DNA of 64,000 nucleotides from JAPLDA01 sp043787975 (GTDB lineage: Bacteria > Bacteroidota > Bacteroidia > AKYH767-A > 2013-40CM-41-45). The notes beneath the pieces are model-generated. The model saw nothing but the letters and a program-made list of their open reading frames with translations, had not been told where the DNA came from and did not search any database. The stretch covers positions 65,885 through 129,884 of the forward strand of contig JAYVUK010000015.1 in NCBI GenBank assembly GCA_043787975.1. The letters run 5' to 3'. The position numbers were made by a program, and so were the translations under genes. Position 1 is the first letter of the stretch. Each line of letters opens with the position of its first letter. Positions 51,535-59,173 of the stretch are shown here, one piece after another.

Positions 51535-51676
51535 AGAAATTTTAAATGATGAATTTTAAATTATAAATTTAGATGGCTTCTTTATAAGCCAGCCCATAAA
51601 AATGACATTACGCTGATAAAGCCTATTGCTAAATTTTCTTTTTTTGCCGCTTGAATATCCACCCATATCTCTCCGT

Positions 51677-52759
51677 ATGAAATCCATTTCATTTCTGCTG
51701 CTTCTCGCTTTTGTTGTTATTGCAAGTTCAATGAAAATTGTTCAGCCTGCATCTTCCGATGCAATTGCTGAAGATTCTATCGTTCATTACAAACAGGAAA
51801 AGCATTTGATGAATGTACGTCAACTGACTTTTGGAGGCGATAATGCCGAAGCTTATTTCAGTTTCGACAATTCTAAAATCACTTTCCAGGCTACCTATGA
51901 AAAATGGAATGCACATTGTGACCAGATCTTTTTTTCAAATCTTGACAGCTTCAATCCTACTCTGTTAAGCACTGGCAAAGGAAGGACAACCTGTTCTTAT
52001 TTTCTCCCGGGAGACACTACCATTCTATATGCTTCCACTCATCTTTCCGGAAGTGAGTGCCCGCCAAAACCGGTTCCAAGATCAGATCACAAATATGTAT
52101 GGCCCATCTATGACAGCTTTGATATTTTCGTTGCTGACTTAAAAGGAAACATCACAAAGCAACTCACAAAATCGCCGGGTTATGATGCCGAAGCGACGGT
52201 AAGTCCGAAAGGTGATAAAATTGTTTTCACGTCTACACGTAACGGAGACATTGATCTTTACACCATGAACATTGACGGAAGTCATGTGAAACAGATTACG
52301 AATGAACTGGGTTATGACGGAGGAGCTTTCTTTTCTCCGGATGGAAAAAAACTGGTGTTTCGGGCATCGCGTCCTAAGACTGAAGAGGAAATTAAAACTT
52401 ACAAAGACTTGTTAAAAGAAAACCTTGTTATGCCTGTTGACATGGAAATATTTACCTGCAACGCTGACGGCTCGAACATGAAACAAGTCACACATTTAGG
52501 AGGAGCAAACTGGGCGCCTTATTTTACACGTGACGGAAAAAAAATAATTTTCTCCAGCAACCATGTTTCAAAAGGGTATCACTTCAATTTGTGGATGTGT
52601 AATGCCGATGGTTCCGGTCCCGAACAAATTACATATGACAATGTATTCGATGCATTTCCTGTCTTTTCAGGAGACGGAAAAAAGCTGATTTGGTCATCCA
52701 ATCGCAACAACGGTGGTACGCACGATACCAATCTTTTCATTGCTGACTGGAAAGAATAA
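51677..52759 (+). CDS. TolB-like WD40 beta-propeller protein
   Basis: A 360-residue exported protein from the ATG at 51677, which heads a signal peptide (MKSISFLLLLAFVVIASS). At least five PD40/TolB repeats are visible: NAEAYFSFDNSKITFQATYE, DAEATVSPKGDKIVFTSTRN, DGGAFFSPDGKKLVFRASRP, NWAPYFTRDGKKIIFSSNHV and DAFPVFSGDGKKLIWSSNRN. These fold as a six-bladed propeller that often binds partner proteins in the periplasm. It lacks the catalytic domain that such propellers have in S9 peptidases. Confidence 0.9.
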   Translation: MKSISFLLLLAFVVIASSMKIVQPASSDAIAEDSIVHYKQEKHLMNVRQLTFGGDNAEAYFSFDNSKITFQATYEKWNAHCDQIFFSNLDSFNPTLLSTGKGRTTCSYFLPGDTTILYASTHLSGSECPPKPVPRSDHKYVWPIYDSFDIFVADLKGNITKQLTKSPGYDAEATVSPKGDKIVFTSTRNGDIDLYTMNIDGSHVKQITNELGYDGGAFFSPDGKKLVFRASRPKTEEEIKTYKDLLKENLVMPVDMEIFTCNADGSNMKQVTHLGGANWAPYFTRDGKKIIFSSNHVSKGYHFNLWMCNADGSGPEQITYDNVFDAFPVFSGDGKKLIWSSNRNNGGTHDTNLFIADWKE

Positions 52760-52814
52760 TCAAGTTGAAATCTTAAAAATCACTCTATTATCTCTTTTTT
52801 ATAATTCATAGGAG

Positions 52815-52850
52815 GTCAAATTCGTAGTTCCTTTTGATTCGTAATTCGTG
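52815..52850. repeat. Short word repeat (ATTCGTA words)
   Basis: AATTCGTAGTTCC and GATTCGTAATTCGTGG flank a few bases between the propeller gene and the next gene. A remnant of the TTCGTAATTCG word class. Confidence 0.5.
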
Positions 52851-52920
52851 GAAGACTTGCTTCAAATCTCAAAAGATTGTATCTTCACTTTTGAAAATCA
52901 ACCACAGATAAATTACTGTT

Positions 52921-53373
52921 ATGCGACTTCTGAAATCATCAGTACCGAAATTACTTTGCTCGATCCTGTTTATGGTTATTGTTTCAAAAGCGAATGCGCA
53001 GGTTTCGCTTTCGCTCATTATTACAGACAACATCATTACTAACGCATTTACATTCGACCCGCCAAAACCAGCTGCTCCAAAGAATGTTTTTAAAGCCGGA
53101 GGTGATAAAGGTATCCAGGTGTTCTTTTATTTCAATGCTGCGGGAACAGCTGACCTTGAAAAATCTTACAGAGTCAGGTTAATCGCCCATCGAACAGACA
53201 GCGGAAAAGATGTATGGACAAATGAAATGACATATCTCATCAGGAAAAATGATAAGTATGGAGTTGTTGCTATGAATTTTTTTGATCCGGGTCAATACAA
53301 TATCGTGATTTCAGATAATGTGGATCAATCAAAAATATTAGCTACAGGAAACTTTTCCGTAGAAAAAAACTGA
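52921..53373 (+). CDS. Secreted protein of unknown function
   Basis: A 150-residue protein with a long signal peptide (to KANAQ, about 27). The mature part is a probable beta-sandwich (GIQVFFYFNAAGTADLEKSY; VWTNEMTYLIRKNDKYGVV; FDPGQYNIVISDN) ending GNFSVEKN. The final strands resemble an Ig-like or C2-like domain. No close family recognised. Periplasmic or surface. No obvious partner. Confidence 0.65.
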   Translation: MRLLKSSVPKLLCSILFMVIVSKANAQVSLSLIITDNIITNAFTFDPPKPAAPKNVFKAGGDKGIQVFFYFNAAGTADLEKSYRVRLIAHRTDSGKDVWTNEMTYLIRKNDKYGVVAMNFFDPGQYNIVISDNVDQSKILATGNFSVEKN

Positions 53374-53485
53374 TTTAACCCAATACAATTTTCCCGGTTT
53401 GTAAAGAATTTTCTTGACGCAATCAGTCTGTATGCTTGATTGTGTGGTATCTTTGTTATTCAAATCTTTCAACATTCAGCATATC

Positions 53486-54013
53486 ATGCACGAGGAAATT
53501 ATCCAGGAACTTGATCAGACGTCAAAAAATTTATTAGCCGCTATTGGTGAACTTTCTGATCAGCAATTAAACTACAAAGTCAATCCGCACATGTGGAGCA
53601 TTCACGAATGCGTTGAACACATTGTAATTACAGAGATTGCCGTCTATCGTATTTTGATGCAGCATGATTCCGCAGGCTCAGGTTCATCTTCTGAAATCGA
53701 ACGAATCGGAAAAGCAAAAATGGAAAAATTGCTGAGCGACCGCTCCATCAAAACTGATGCACCTGACGATGTGAAACCCATTGGAAGATTTAGCAGTCTG
53801 GATGAGTTGCGTGATAAATTCATTAGCAACAGGAAAAGGATTGTAGATGAATTGAAAGACAATCGTATTGTTTTCGATAGCCGGATGATCGTACATCCCG
53901 TGCTCGGGGAAATGACCAAAAAAGACTGGCTGCATTTTATGATTCATCATTGCGAGCGACATGGCAAACAGATTGAAGAAATCAAATCGTTTATTCAGTT
54001 TCAATTAACCTGA
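53486..54013 (+). CDS. DinB-family protein
   Basis: A 175-residue four-helix-bundle protein read from the ATG at 53486; the longer reading adds 24 residues unlike the family. The metal-binding His triad of the DinB/YfiT fold is visible as His in WSIHECVEHIV (helix 2, about 42-49) and in LHFMIHHCERHGKQIEEI near the end. Members include thiol-S-transferases and other small hydrolases; the reaction here is unknown. A TATCTTTG box lies at 53448-53455. Cytoplasmic. Confidence 0.87.
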   Translation: MHEEIIQELDQTSKNLLAAIGELSDQQLNYKVNPHMWSIHECVEHIVITEIAVYRILMQHDSAGSGSSSEIERIGKAKMEKLLSDRSIKTDAPDDVKPIGRFSSLDELRDKFISNRKRIVDELKDNRIVFDSRMIVHPVLGEMTKKDWLHFMIHHCERHGKQIEEIKSFIQFQLT

Positions 54014-54059
54014 ATCGTTCCTGTTAAAGTTTGTTAATTCAATACATTTAAAAATCTTC

Positions 54060-54089
54060 TTTTATTCAACCTACGTAGGTTGAATAAAA
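54060..54089. promoter_or_regulatory. 30-bp perfect palindrome before msrA (operator candidate)
   Basis: TTTTATTCAACCTAC joined to GTAGGTTGAATAAAA without a loop; every base pairs about the centre 54074/54075. It ends seven bases before the msrA ATG. No T run follows in either direction, so a simple terminator is less likely than a dimeric repressor site or a leader hairpin. A near-consensus TACATTTA (54043-54050) would place the start point at its left edge. Confidence 0.75.
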
Positions 54090-54096
54090 TTCCAAT

Positions 54097-54750
54097 ATGA
54101 AAAATACATTCCTTAGTTTAATCTGTTGTTCATTCATTACTGCATCGCTCAGCTCATGTGCTCAACAGAAAAAAGAAAATCAAATTCAACAATCAACTCA
54201 AATTATGTCAGCAACAAATCTTGATACGGCTACATTTGGAGCAGGATGCTTCTGGTGTGTGGAAGCACAATTTCAGTTATTGGACGGAGTCATTTCTGTT
54301 ACTTCCGGTTTTTCGGGAGGTACTGTAAAAAATCCAAGCTACAGGGAAGTCTGCGAGGGCACAACCGGTCATGCGGAAGTTTGCCAGGTTGTATATGATA
54401 CAACAAAACTTTCCTATGAAGACATGCTCCAGGCATTCTGGAAATCGCATGATCCGACACAATTGAACAGGCAAGGCAATGATCATGGAACACAATATCG
54501 CTCAGTAATTTTCTACCACAATGAACAGCAACATACATTAGCAGAAGAGTACAAGAAAAAACTGAATGATTCAGGTGCTTACAATGATCCGGTGGTAACG
54601 GAAGTTTCTCCTTTTACTGTTTTGTACAAAGCGGAAGATTACCATCAAAATTATTTTGATCAAAATGGAGATGCTCCCTATTGCAGTTTTGTAATTCAAC
54701 CAAAGGTTGAAAAATTCAGAAAGGCTTTTAAAGATAAACTAAAAAAATAA
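54097..54750 (+). CDS. msrA: Peptide-methionine (S)-S-oxide reductase, lipoprotein form
   Basis: A 217-residue MsrA that repairs S-methionine sulfoxide in proteins. Catalytic Cys51 is in AGCFWC (Cys54 next); other marks are GFSGGTVKNPSYREVCEGTTGHAE, of which GTTGHAE carries conserved Glu/His, and DPTQLNRQGNDHGTQYRS. The N-terminus has a lipobox (ITASLSSCAQQ, Cys about 22), so it is placed on a membrane in the periplasm, where it would repair envelope proteins. No MsrB domain is fused. A 30-bp perfect palindrome just upstream suggests dedicated regulation. Confidence 0.96.
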   Translation: MKNTFLSLICCSFITASLSSCAQQKKENQIQQSTQIMSATNLDTATFGAGCFWCVEAQFQLLDGVISVTSGFSGGTVKNPSYREVCEGTTGHAEVCQVVYDTTKLSYEDMLQAFWKSHDPTQLNRQGNDHGTQYRSVIFYHNEQQHTLAEEYKKKLNDSGAYNDPVVTEVSPFTVLYKAEDYHQNYFDQNGDAPYCSFVIQPKVEKFRKAFKDKLKK

Positions 54751-54756
54751 AAAGTC

Positions 54757-54998
54757 AACGAATTACGAATCTTCTTACGAATATACGAATTACGAATTTC
54801 ATGTATTCGTACATTCGTAATAAAATCTGTCGACGAATTACGAATACAATCCGAATTTACGAATACACGTATCCCTACATTCGTTAAATGATTCGTCATC
54901 TGACAGCAATAACTACATCCGACTAATTACGACTGCAATCCGAATCTACGAAAGGGGAATTCGTGCATTCGTAAATTCGGATGGTATTCGTAATTAGG
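54757..54998. repeat. Large word-repeat patch (ACGAATT / ATTCGTA words)
   Basis: At least twelve ACGAAT-type words in both orientations (ACGAATTACGAATC, ACGAATATACGAATTACG, GTATTCGTACATTCGTA and others). With the terminator that follows it occupies the whole 306-base gap between msrA and the convergent lipoprotein gene. The largest patch in the window. Confidence 0.85.
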
Positions 54999-55001
54999 TG
55001 C

Positions 55002-55038
55002 AAAAAAAGGCTGCCTCATACATTGAAGCAGCCTTTTT
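55002..55038. terminator. Terminator, probably bidirectional
   Basis: AAAGGCTGC (55006-55014) pairs with GCAGCCTTT (55028-55036); A7 before and T5 after. Ends the minus-strand lipoprotein gene and possibly msrA. Confidence 0.85.
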
Positions 55039-55056
55039 ATTTAACCTATTTTACTT

Positions 55057-55923
55057 TTAGTTACAACCCATTCCACCGGAACCGGAAACAACTGAGAGTG
55101 TAAGATCACCACTTAAATCAAACTCACCGTCTTCATTGATGAAACCCGCAACTTGAAAATACTCTCCATCAAAATCCATGTTTCCTGCTGTTACAGTTAT
55201 AGTTCCACTTTTCGACATAAATAGTCTGCCATTTTGGAAATCTAAAACAAACGTGAAGCATTTTTTATCAATGCCTGCAGAAGTCGTATCACTCAAATTA
55301 TCATTCTGCCAATCAACAACAGGATATGATCCTGAAGCCGGATTATCATAAACGATGTAGAAAGCCAGGCCATGAAAGAGGTCCGCGAAATCAGTAGTGT
55401 CAGCCGCATTTTGAAAATTCTCAAAATCGCCACTGATTCCAATTACTCCTGACATTCCGCTTGTCATTGCATTTCCTGTGTTGAACAAATTCAATCCTAC
55501 CCCATTTGCTGCCGAAGCAAAACAAAATGTATATGACATATCGAGCGCTGATTCTCCGGCAATTACAGTTCCTCCGGAAGTATTAGCTCCAAATGAATTG
55601 TAATTTACATACACTGTATTTATAAGTTGCGTATACACTGTATTTGCAAGCGTGGTAAAATTGGTTCCATTACCAACTGAAGTAAAAGTTCCTGTCGGAC
55701 CGGCGGATGTAAAACTGAGAGTATGGCTTCCTGCATCACTCGAAGATCCACGCAGTAATTTCATAACCGGAATGTTCTTCATCACCTGCTTAATCTTTCT
55801 CTCGGTTTTTTGTTCCGGAGTTTCAGCAGTTGTCGGACAGTCATCTTTCTTTGAACAGGATGAAAGCATCAACACTCCACCCATGAAGAGGGCGATTGCC
55901 CAACTATATATATTTTTTTTCAT
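55057..55923 (-). CDS. Lipoprotein of unknown function
   Basis: A 288-residue protein with signal and lipobox GVLMLSSCSKKDD (Cys about 23). After a charged linker (EQKTERKIKQVMKN) come beta-rich segments (GSHTLSFTSAGPTGTFTSVG; AGESALDMSYTFCFASAANG; GTITVTAGNMDFDGEYFQVA), ending GDLTLSVVSGSGGMGCN. No family recognised. Expected on the outer membrane. The promoter (TTG-N19-TACATTTG) sits partly inside the 3' end of the upstream gene, so it can be expressed separately. Confidence 0.75.
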   Translation of the reverse strand: MKKNIYSWAIALFMGGVLMLSSCSKKDDCPTTAETPEQKTERKIKQVMKNIPVMKLLRGSSSDAGSHTLSFTSAGPTGTFTSVGNGTNFTTLANTVYTQLINTVYVNYNSFGANTSGGTVIAGESALDMSYTFCFASAANGVGLNLFNTGNAMTSGMSGVIGISGDFENFQNAADTTDFADLFHGLAFYIVYDNPASGSYPVVDWQNDNLSDTTSAGIDKKCFTFVLDFQNGRLFMSKSGTITVTAGNMDFDGEYFQVAGFINEDGEFDLSGDLTLSVVSGSGGMGCN

Positions 55924-55978
55924 TTTAAATATGTTTTATGATTACAATGATCTTAACTATAATTCGGTTCTGCGAATT

Positions 55979-56008
55979 CAAATGTAAGAACATGTAAGAT
56001 TAAAACAA
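55979..56008 (-). promoter_or_regulatory. Promoter of the lipoprotein gene
   Basis: Minus strand: TTG (56006-56008), spacer of 19 bases, TACATTTG (55979-55986). The TTG lies in the last codons of the neighbouring gene. Confidence 0.65.
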
Positions 56009-56764
56009 CCAACCCAATTTTAATTTTGCGTTTACATTCGGGCCAACATTCATAGAACTACCCTGAATTTCCTTATCATCCGCTTTAATTTCGGCCGCAC
56101 CGGTAGTTGTATTCGTCACTACAGATTCGTCTTCAATATCAGGCATGCTTGTGGTCTCAAATCCAAAGCCGAATTCAGCACCCAATGATAAGTTTTTAAC
56201 AAAATAATAATCAAAACCGGCAACAAGACCAACTCCAATAGTTGAACTCGCTCCCTCATTCTTACGTGTAGTTGTAAACATTAAAAAATCTGATGCGGCA
56301 GTTGTATTATTTCCATTTCCTAGTGTAGCCAATTCATCGGTTTCTACTTTAGCAGTTACCATCGTATACCATGCCTCTATACCCCAGTAAGGAGAAAGAT
56401 TCGCTGTTCCTGCAAAATGCTTTTCATAACCTGGTCTGATGCTGAAAGTCATTCCTGTAGTCTTTTTGTCCAGTTCAGGTGTAGTGCCTCCAGTGGTTAA
56501 GTGATTATAATGTGCAGTATCAGGTTGACCAACAACTTCGGTCGTGCTGTTTAATCCAAAGAATAAATTCAGTCGCCATGCAGCAGTGCCTGTTGCATTA
56601 AATTTTCTAAAACTAATTCCACCATAATTAAGACCAATAGGATTGTTTCCAAGGGGAGCAAATAATACCTGGAAATTTTTTTCTCCACCTGCTTGTTTTT
56701 GTGCCTGAGCCGCTGTTCCGATGAACATAGCTGCTCCTAAAGCTAATACTACTAATTTTTTCAT
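56000..56764 (-). CDS. Outer membrane beta-barrel protein
   Basis: A 254-residue protein from the ATG at 56764, giving the signal peptide MKKLVVLALGAAMFIGTAAQ; the upstream reading adds 24 residues not typical of a signal. The mature part consists of alternating amphipathic strands (GGISFRKFNATGTAAWRLNL; LSPYWGIEAWYTMVTAKVE; LSLGAEFGFGFETTSMPD), ending NVNAKLKLGWLF with C-terminal Phe. OmpW/OprF-like size, no named match. A TACATTTG box lies at 56793-56800. Function unknown. Confidence 0.8.
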   Translation of the reverse strand: MKKLVVLALGAAMFIGTAAQAQKQAGGEKNFQVLFAPLGNNPIGLNYGGISFRKFNATGTAAWRLNLFFGLNSTTEVVGQPDTAHYNHLTTGGTTPELDKKTTGMTFSIRPGYEKHFAGTANLSPYWGIEAWYTMVTAKVETDELATLGNGNNTTAASDFLMFTTTRKNEGASSTIGVGLVAGFDYYFVKNLSLGAEFGFGFETTSMPDIEDESVVTNTTTGAAEIKADDKEIQGSSMNVGPNVNAKLKLGWLF

Positions 56765-56904
56765 TTTTTGTTGTGTTTTTGGGTTTATGGGGCAAATGTA
56801 AACTCTTTTACCAATCGACCACACATCATAATTCATATTTATTCACAATGATATGTTTATTGGCTGACAAGCAGAGGTATAAAAATATTTTAACCAAATG
56901 AAAA

Positions 56905-56942
56905 TAAAAAAGTCCGTCCCGCTAGGCGGGACGGACTTTTTC
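56905..56942. terminator. Strong bidirectional terminator
   Basis: AAAGTCCGTCCCGC-tag-GCGGGACGGACTTT is a perfect 14-bp stem with a 3-base loop, flanked by A6 and T5. It follows the minus-strand barrel gene ending at 56960. Confidence 0.92.
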
Positions 56943-56959
56943 GTGAACTAAATTAGATC

Positions 56960-57874
56960 TTAAAAATAGAAATGGAATACTACATTTCCAGTGCCGCTGG
57001 TATTGATATTACCGTTAGCAATATTAAAGTCAGAAGATCCTCCTGATTTAGTATCTGTTGTTTTAACGGTAACCAATTGAGAACCTGCAGTTGATTGAGA
57101 CGCTGATTCAGTAGAAGTTGAACCTTCGCCTGTTGAAGATAAAGAAATTCCCCAATTGTATTCTGCACTGAAAGACATTTTAGGAGCGAAGAAGTACTCA
57201 ACACCTACAAAGCCATCCACACCAAAAGAGAAACCGGAGCCTGTTTTGTTTTCAAGAGTTCTTGAATTTGTGTAACCTTCTGATCCTGTACTACCATTAT
57301 AGGTATTCGCTAAACCGGTATGAGTGGCACCCGCAGCAGTATCAGAAACAAATGCATTACCATAAGAGGTCGTCGTTGTCGTACTTCCGCTGAAACTGAT
57401 CATCGCTTCAGCTCCATAGATTCCATGTAATCTTCCTTTGCCTCTGCTTTTTTGAATACCAGCACCTAACGTTATACCCATGCTTGACACCTTTACATTA
57501 TCAGTCACATAAACAGGAGTTACAGGAGGAGCCGGAGTTGAATAGTTGGCACTGATAATATGATCTTCTGAGTGACTCTTAATATTAATACCCACTCTTC
57601 CACGATAAGCTGTGTTTGCATCTTTCATGTAAAGACCAACAAAAGTCATGTCCTGCTGGGGACGTACACCGGCACTTGAAGGTGAAACACCAAATGGTGC
57701 CATAATTCTGGTTTTGTCAAATACCCAGTCAATAAATGGTGTCGCTTCAATTCCAATACTCCAATCACCGGCTTCAGGTAATATCGGAGTTCCCTTTTTA
57801 CTCATCATTTCTTGCGCATGTGTAGTTGCGACAAACATACAAGCACCTATTGCTAATAAGACAATTTTTTTCAT
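56960..57874 (-). CDS. Outer membrane beta-barrel protein (LSKKGTPILPE family, copy 1)
   Basis: A 304-residue protein from the ATG at 57874 (signal MKKIVLLAIGACMFVATTHA). The mature N-terminus MMSKKGTPILPEAGDWSIGI is shared with the gene at 58079. Barrel strands include YRGRVGINIKSHSEDH, GAGIQKSRGKGRLHGIYGAE and GFVGVEYFFAPKMSFSAEYNW; the end NVVFHFYF is a typical outer-membrane signature. The loop region is Ser/Thr-rich. Function unknown. Its own promoter and terminator flank it. Confidence 0.8.
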   Translation of the reverse strand: MKKIVLLAIGACMFVATTHAQEMMSKKGTPILPEAGDWSIGIEATPFIDWVFDKTRIMAPFGVSPSSAGVRPQQDMTFVGLYMKDANTAYRGRVGINIKSHSEDHIISANYSTPAPPVTPVYVTDNVKVSSMGITLGAGIQKSRGKGRLHGIYGAEAMISFSGSTTTTTSYGNAFVSDTAAGATHTGLANTYNGSTGSEGYTNSRTLENKTGSGFSFGVDGFVGVEYFFAPKMSFSAEYNWGISLSSTGEGSTSTESASQSTAGSQLVTVKTTDTKSGGSSDFNIANGNINTSGTGNVVFHFYF

Positions 57875-57903
57875 TTGTTTTTGGTTTTTAGGTTTGATGG
57901 CGA

Positions 57904-57931
57904 CAAATTTAAACGCATTTTCCTGTACCAA
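57904..57931 (-). promoter_or_regulatory. Promoter of the barrel gene ending at 56960
   Basis: Minus strand: TTG (57929-57931), 17-base spacer, TAAATTTG (57904-57911); 30 bases before the ATG at 57874. It excludes the longer reading frame that starts at 57931. Confidence 0.7.
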
Positions 57932-58078
57932 GCAATTATTAGAACCTATTTATCAACACAAGCTTGTTGAACATCCTGATTTTGAATTAGAAAAAAAATG
58001 TTAATTAAGTAAACTAACCACTTAGGGTTAAATCGCTTAGAGGTTTTTAAGCGAAAAACGTATAAATAGGTAAGGACT

Positions 58079-58936
58079 TTAAAAATATACGTGCAGAACA
58101 ATCATTCCTCCTCCATTATCTATGTCGGAGCCAAAACTAAATTTTTTTACAGTTTGAGCCGTTGTCGAAGTGGTGGCCAAGCCATCCCACTGTTCTGAAG
58201 TTTCTTCTCCCGCACCGTTCATTTGGTAAAGAATGCTCCATCCATATTCTGCACTCAAAGAAATCTTCGGGGCGAAAAAGTACTCCGCTCCGATAAATCC
58301 TCTCACACCAATTCCGAAAACGGAACCGTTGTCGATTGCAGTTTTCCTCACCAGGCCGACGCTACTGTCAATATTTGCCGGTGAAGGATTCGAAGGATCA
58401 GGATAATCAACTACCCAATTGGTACTCTTGGGCGTATGATAGTTTTCATCAATTACGTTCCCATAGGTGTATGAATTTTTACTTGTGAAAAAACCAAGCA
58501 ATCCTTCAAAACCGTAGTTGCCACGCAATCTTCCCTTGCCTCTCGACTTTTGCATTCCCAAACCAAGTGTGATTCCAAACTGGCTGTAATTGCGTTCATC
58601 ATTTACCGTTAATGAATTACTCAACTGATCAGCAACCTGCGCTGTCCATTTTTGAGACGCAAAACTCAGCCTCACTCTTGCACGATACGCCGTGTTGGCA
58701 TTTTTTACATACAACCCGACAATCATTAATGAATCCTGGTAAGCCATGAGTGTATTGTTGTTGTCTGAATGATTGAAAAAATTTCCCACGTATTTTAAAA
58801 GCGGAGAAGCATCAAAACCAATACTCCAGTCTTTTGGTTCGGGTAAAATGGGAGTTCCTTTTTTACTCAACAACTCCTGTGCATGAGCAGTGGCTGTCAA
58901 AGCAATTACCGCGATCACTAAAATTATTTTTTTCAT
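58079..58936 (-). CDS. Outer membrane beta-barrel protein (LSKKGTPILPE family, copy 2)
   Basis: A 285-residue paralogue of the gene ending at 56960: signal MKKIILVIAVIALTATAHAQ, then ELLSKKGTPILPEPKDWSIG, FGITLGLGMQKSRGKGRLRG and GFIGAEYFFAPKISLSAEYG, ending GGMIVLHVYF. The two copies share strand order and most turn motifs but differ in loops. Divergent to susC with a 237-base gap. Function unknown; its position suggests but does not prove a link to the Sus-like pair. Confidence 0.8.
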   Translation of the reverse strand: MKKIILVIAVIALTATAHAQELLSKKGTPILPEPKDWSIGFDASPLLKYVGNFFNHSDNNNTLMAYQDSLMIVGLYVKNANTAYRARVRLSFASQKWTAQVADQLSNSLTVNDERNYSQFGITLGLGMQKSRGKGRLRGNYGFEGLLGFFTSKNSYTYGNVIDENYHTPKSTNWVVDYPDPSNPSPANIDSSVGLVRKTAIDNGSVFGIGVRGFIGAEYFFAPKISLSAEYGWSILYQMNGAGEETSEQWDGLATTSTTAQTVKKFSFGSDIDNGGGMIVLHVYF

Positions 58937-59173
58937 CGTATTTATTTTTGAAGTTAGTTTTAAAGAATGGGATATGTTCCTCCGCGCAAACGAAAATCTG
59001 TAAATCTTTATGGGACCTTTTTAGCGAGAATTGCAAAGCAAACAAATCAAATTCAATTTCAAAAGACTTTTTTTCGACAAAAAAATTTTGTTAATAAAGT
59101 GTTAAGTGTATTTATTTTTTTTATAGCTTGTAAAAAATTTCAACGAAGTATTGTTAAACCAAAAACCAAAACT

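Noticed and set aside
58032..58051. CGCTTA/TAAGCG hairpin downstream of the barrel gene ending at 58079
   Set aside because: Six-base stem without a T run on the transcribed strand; not convincing as a terminator.
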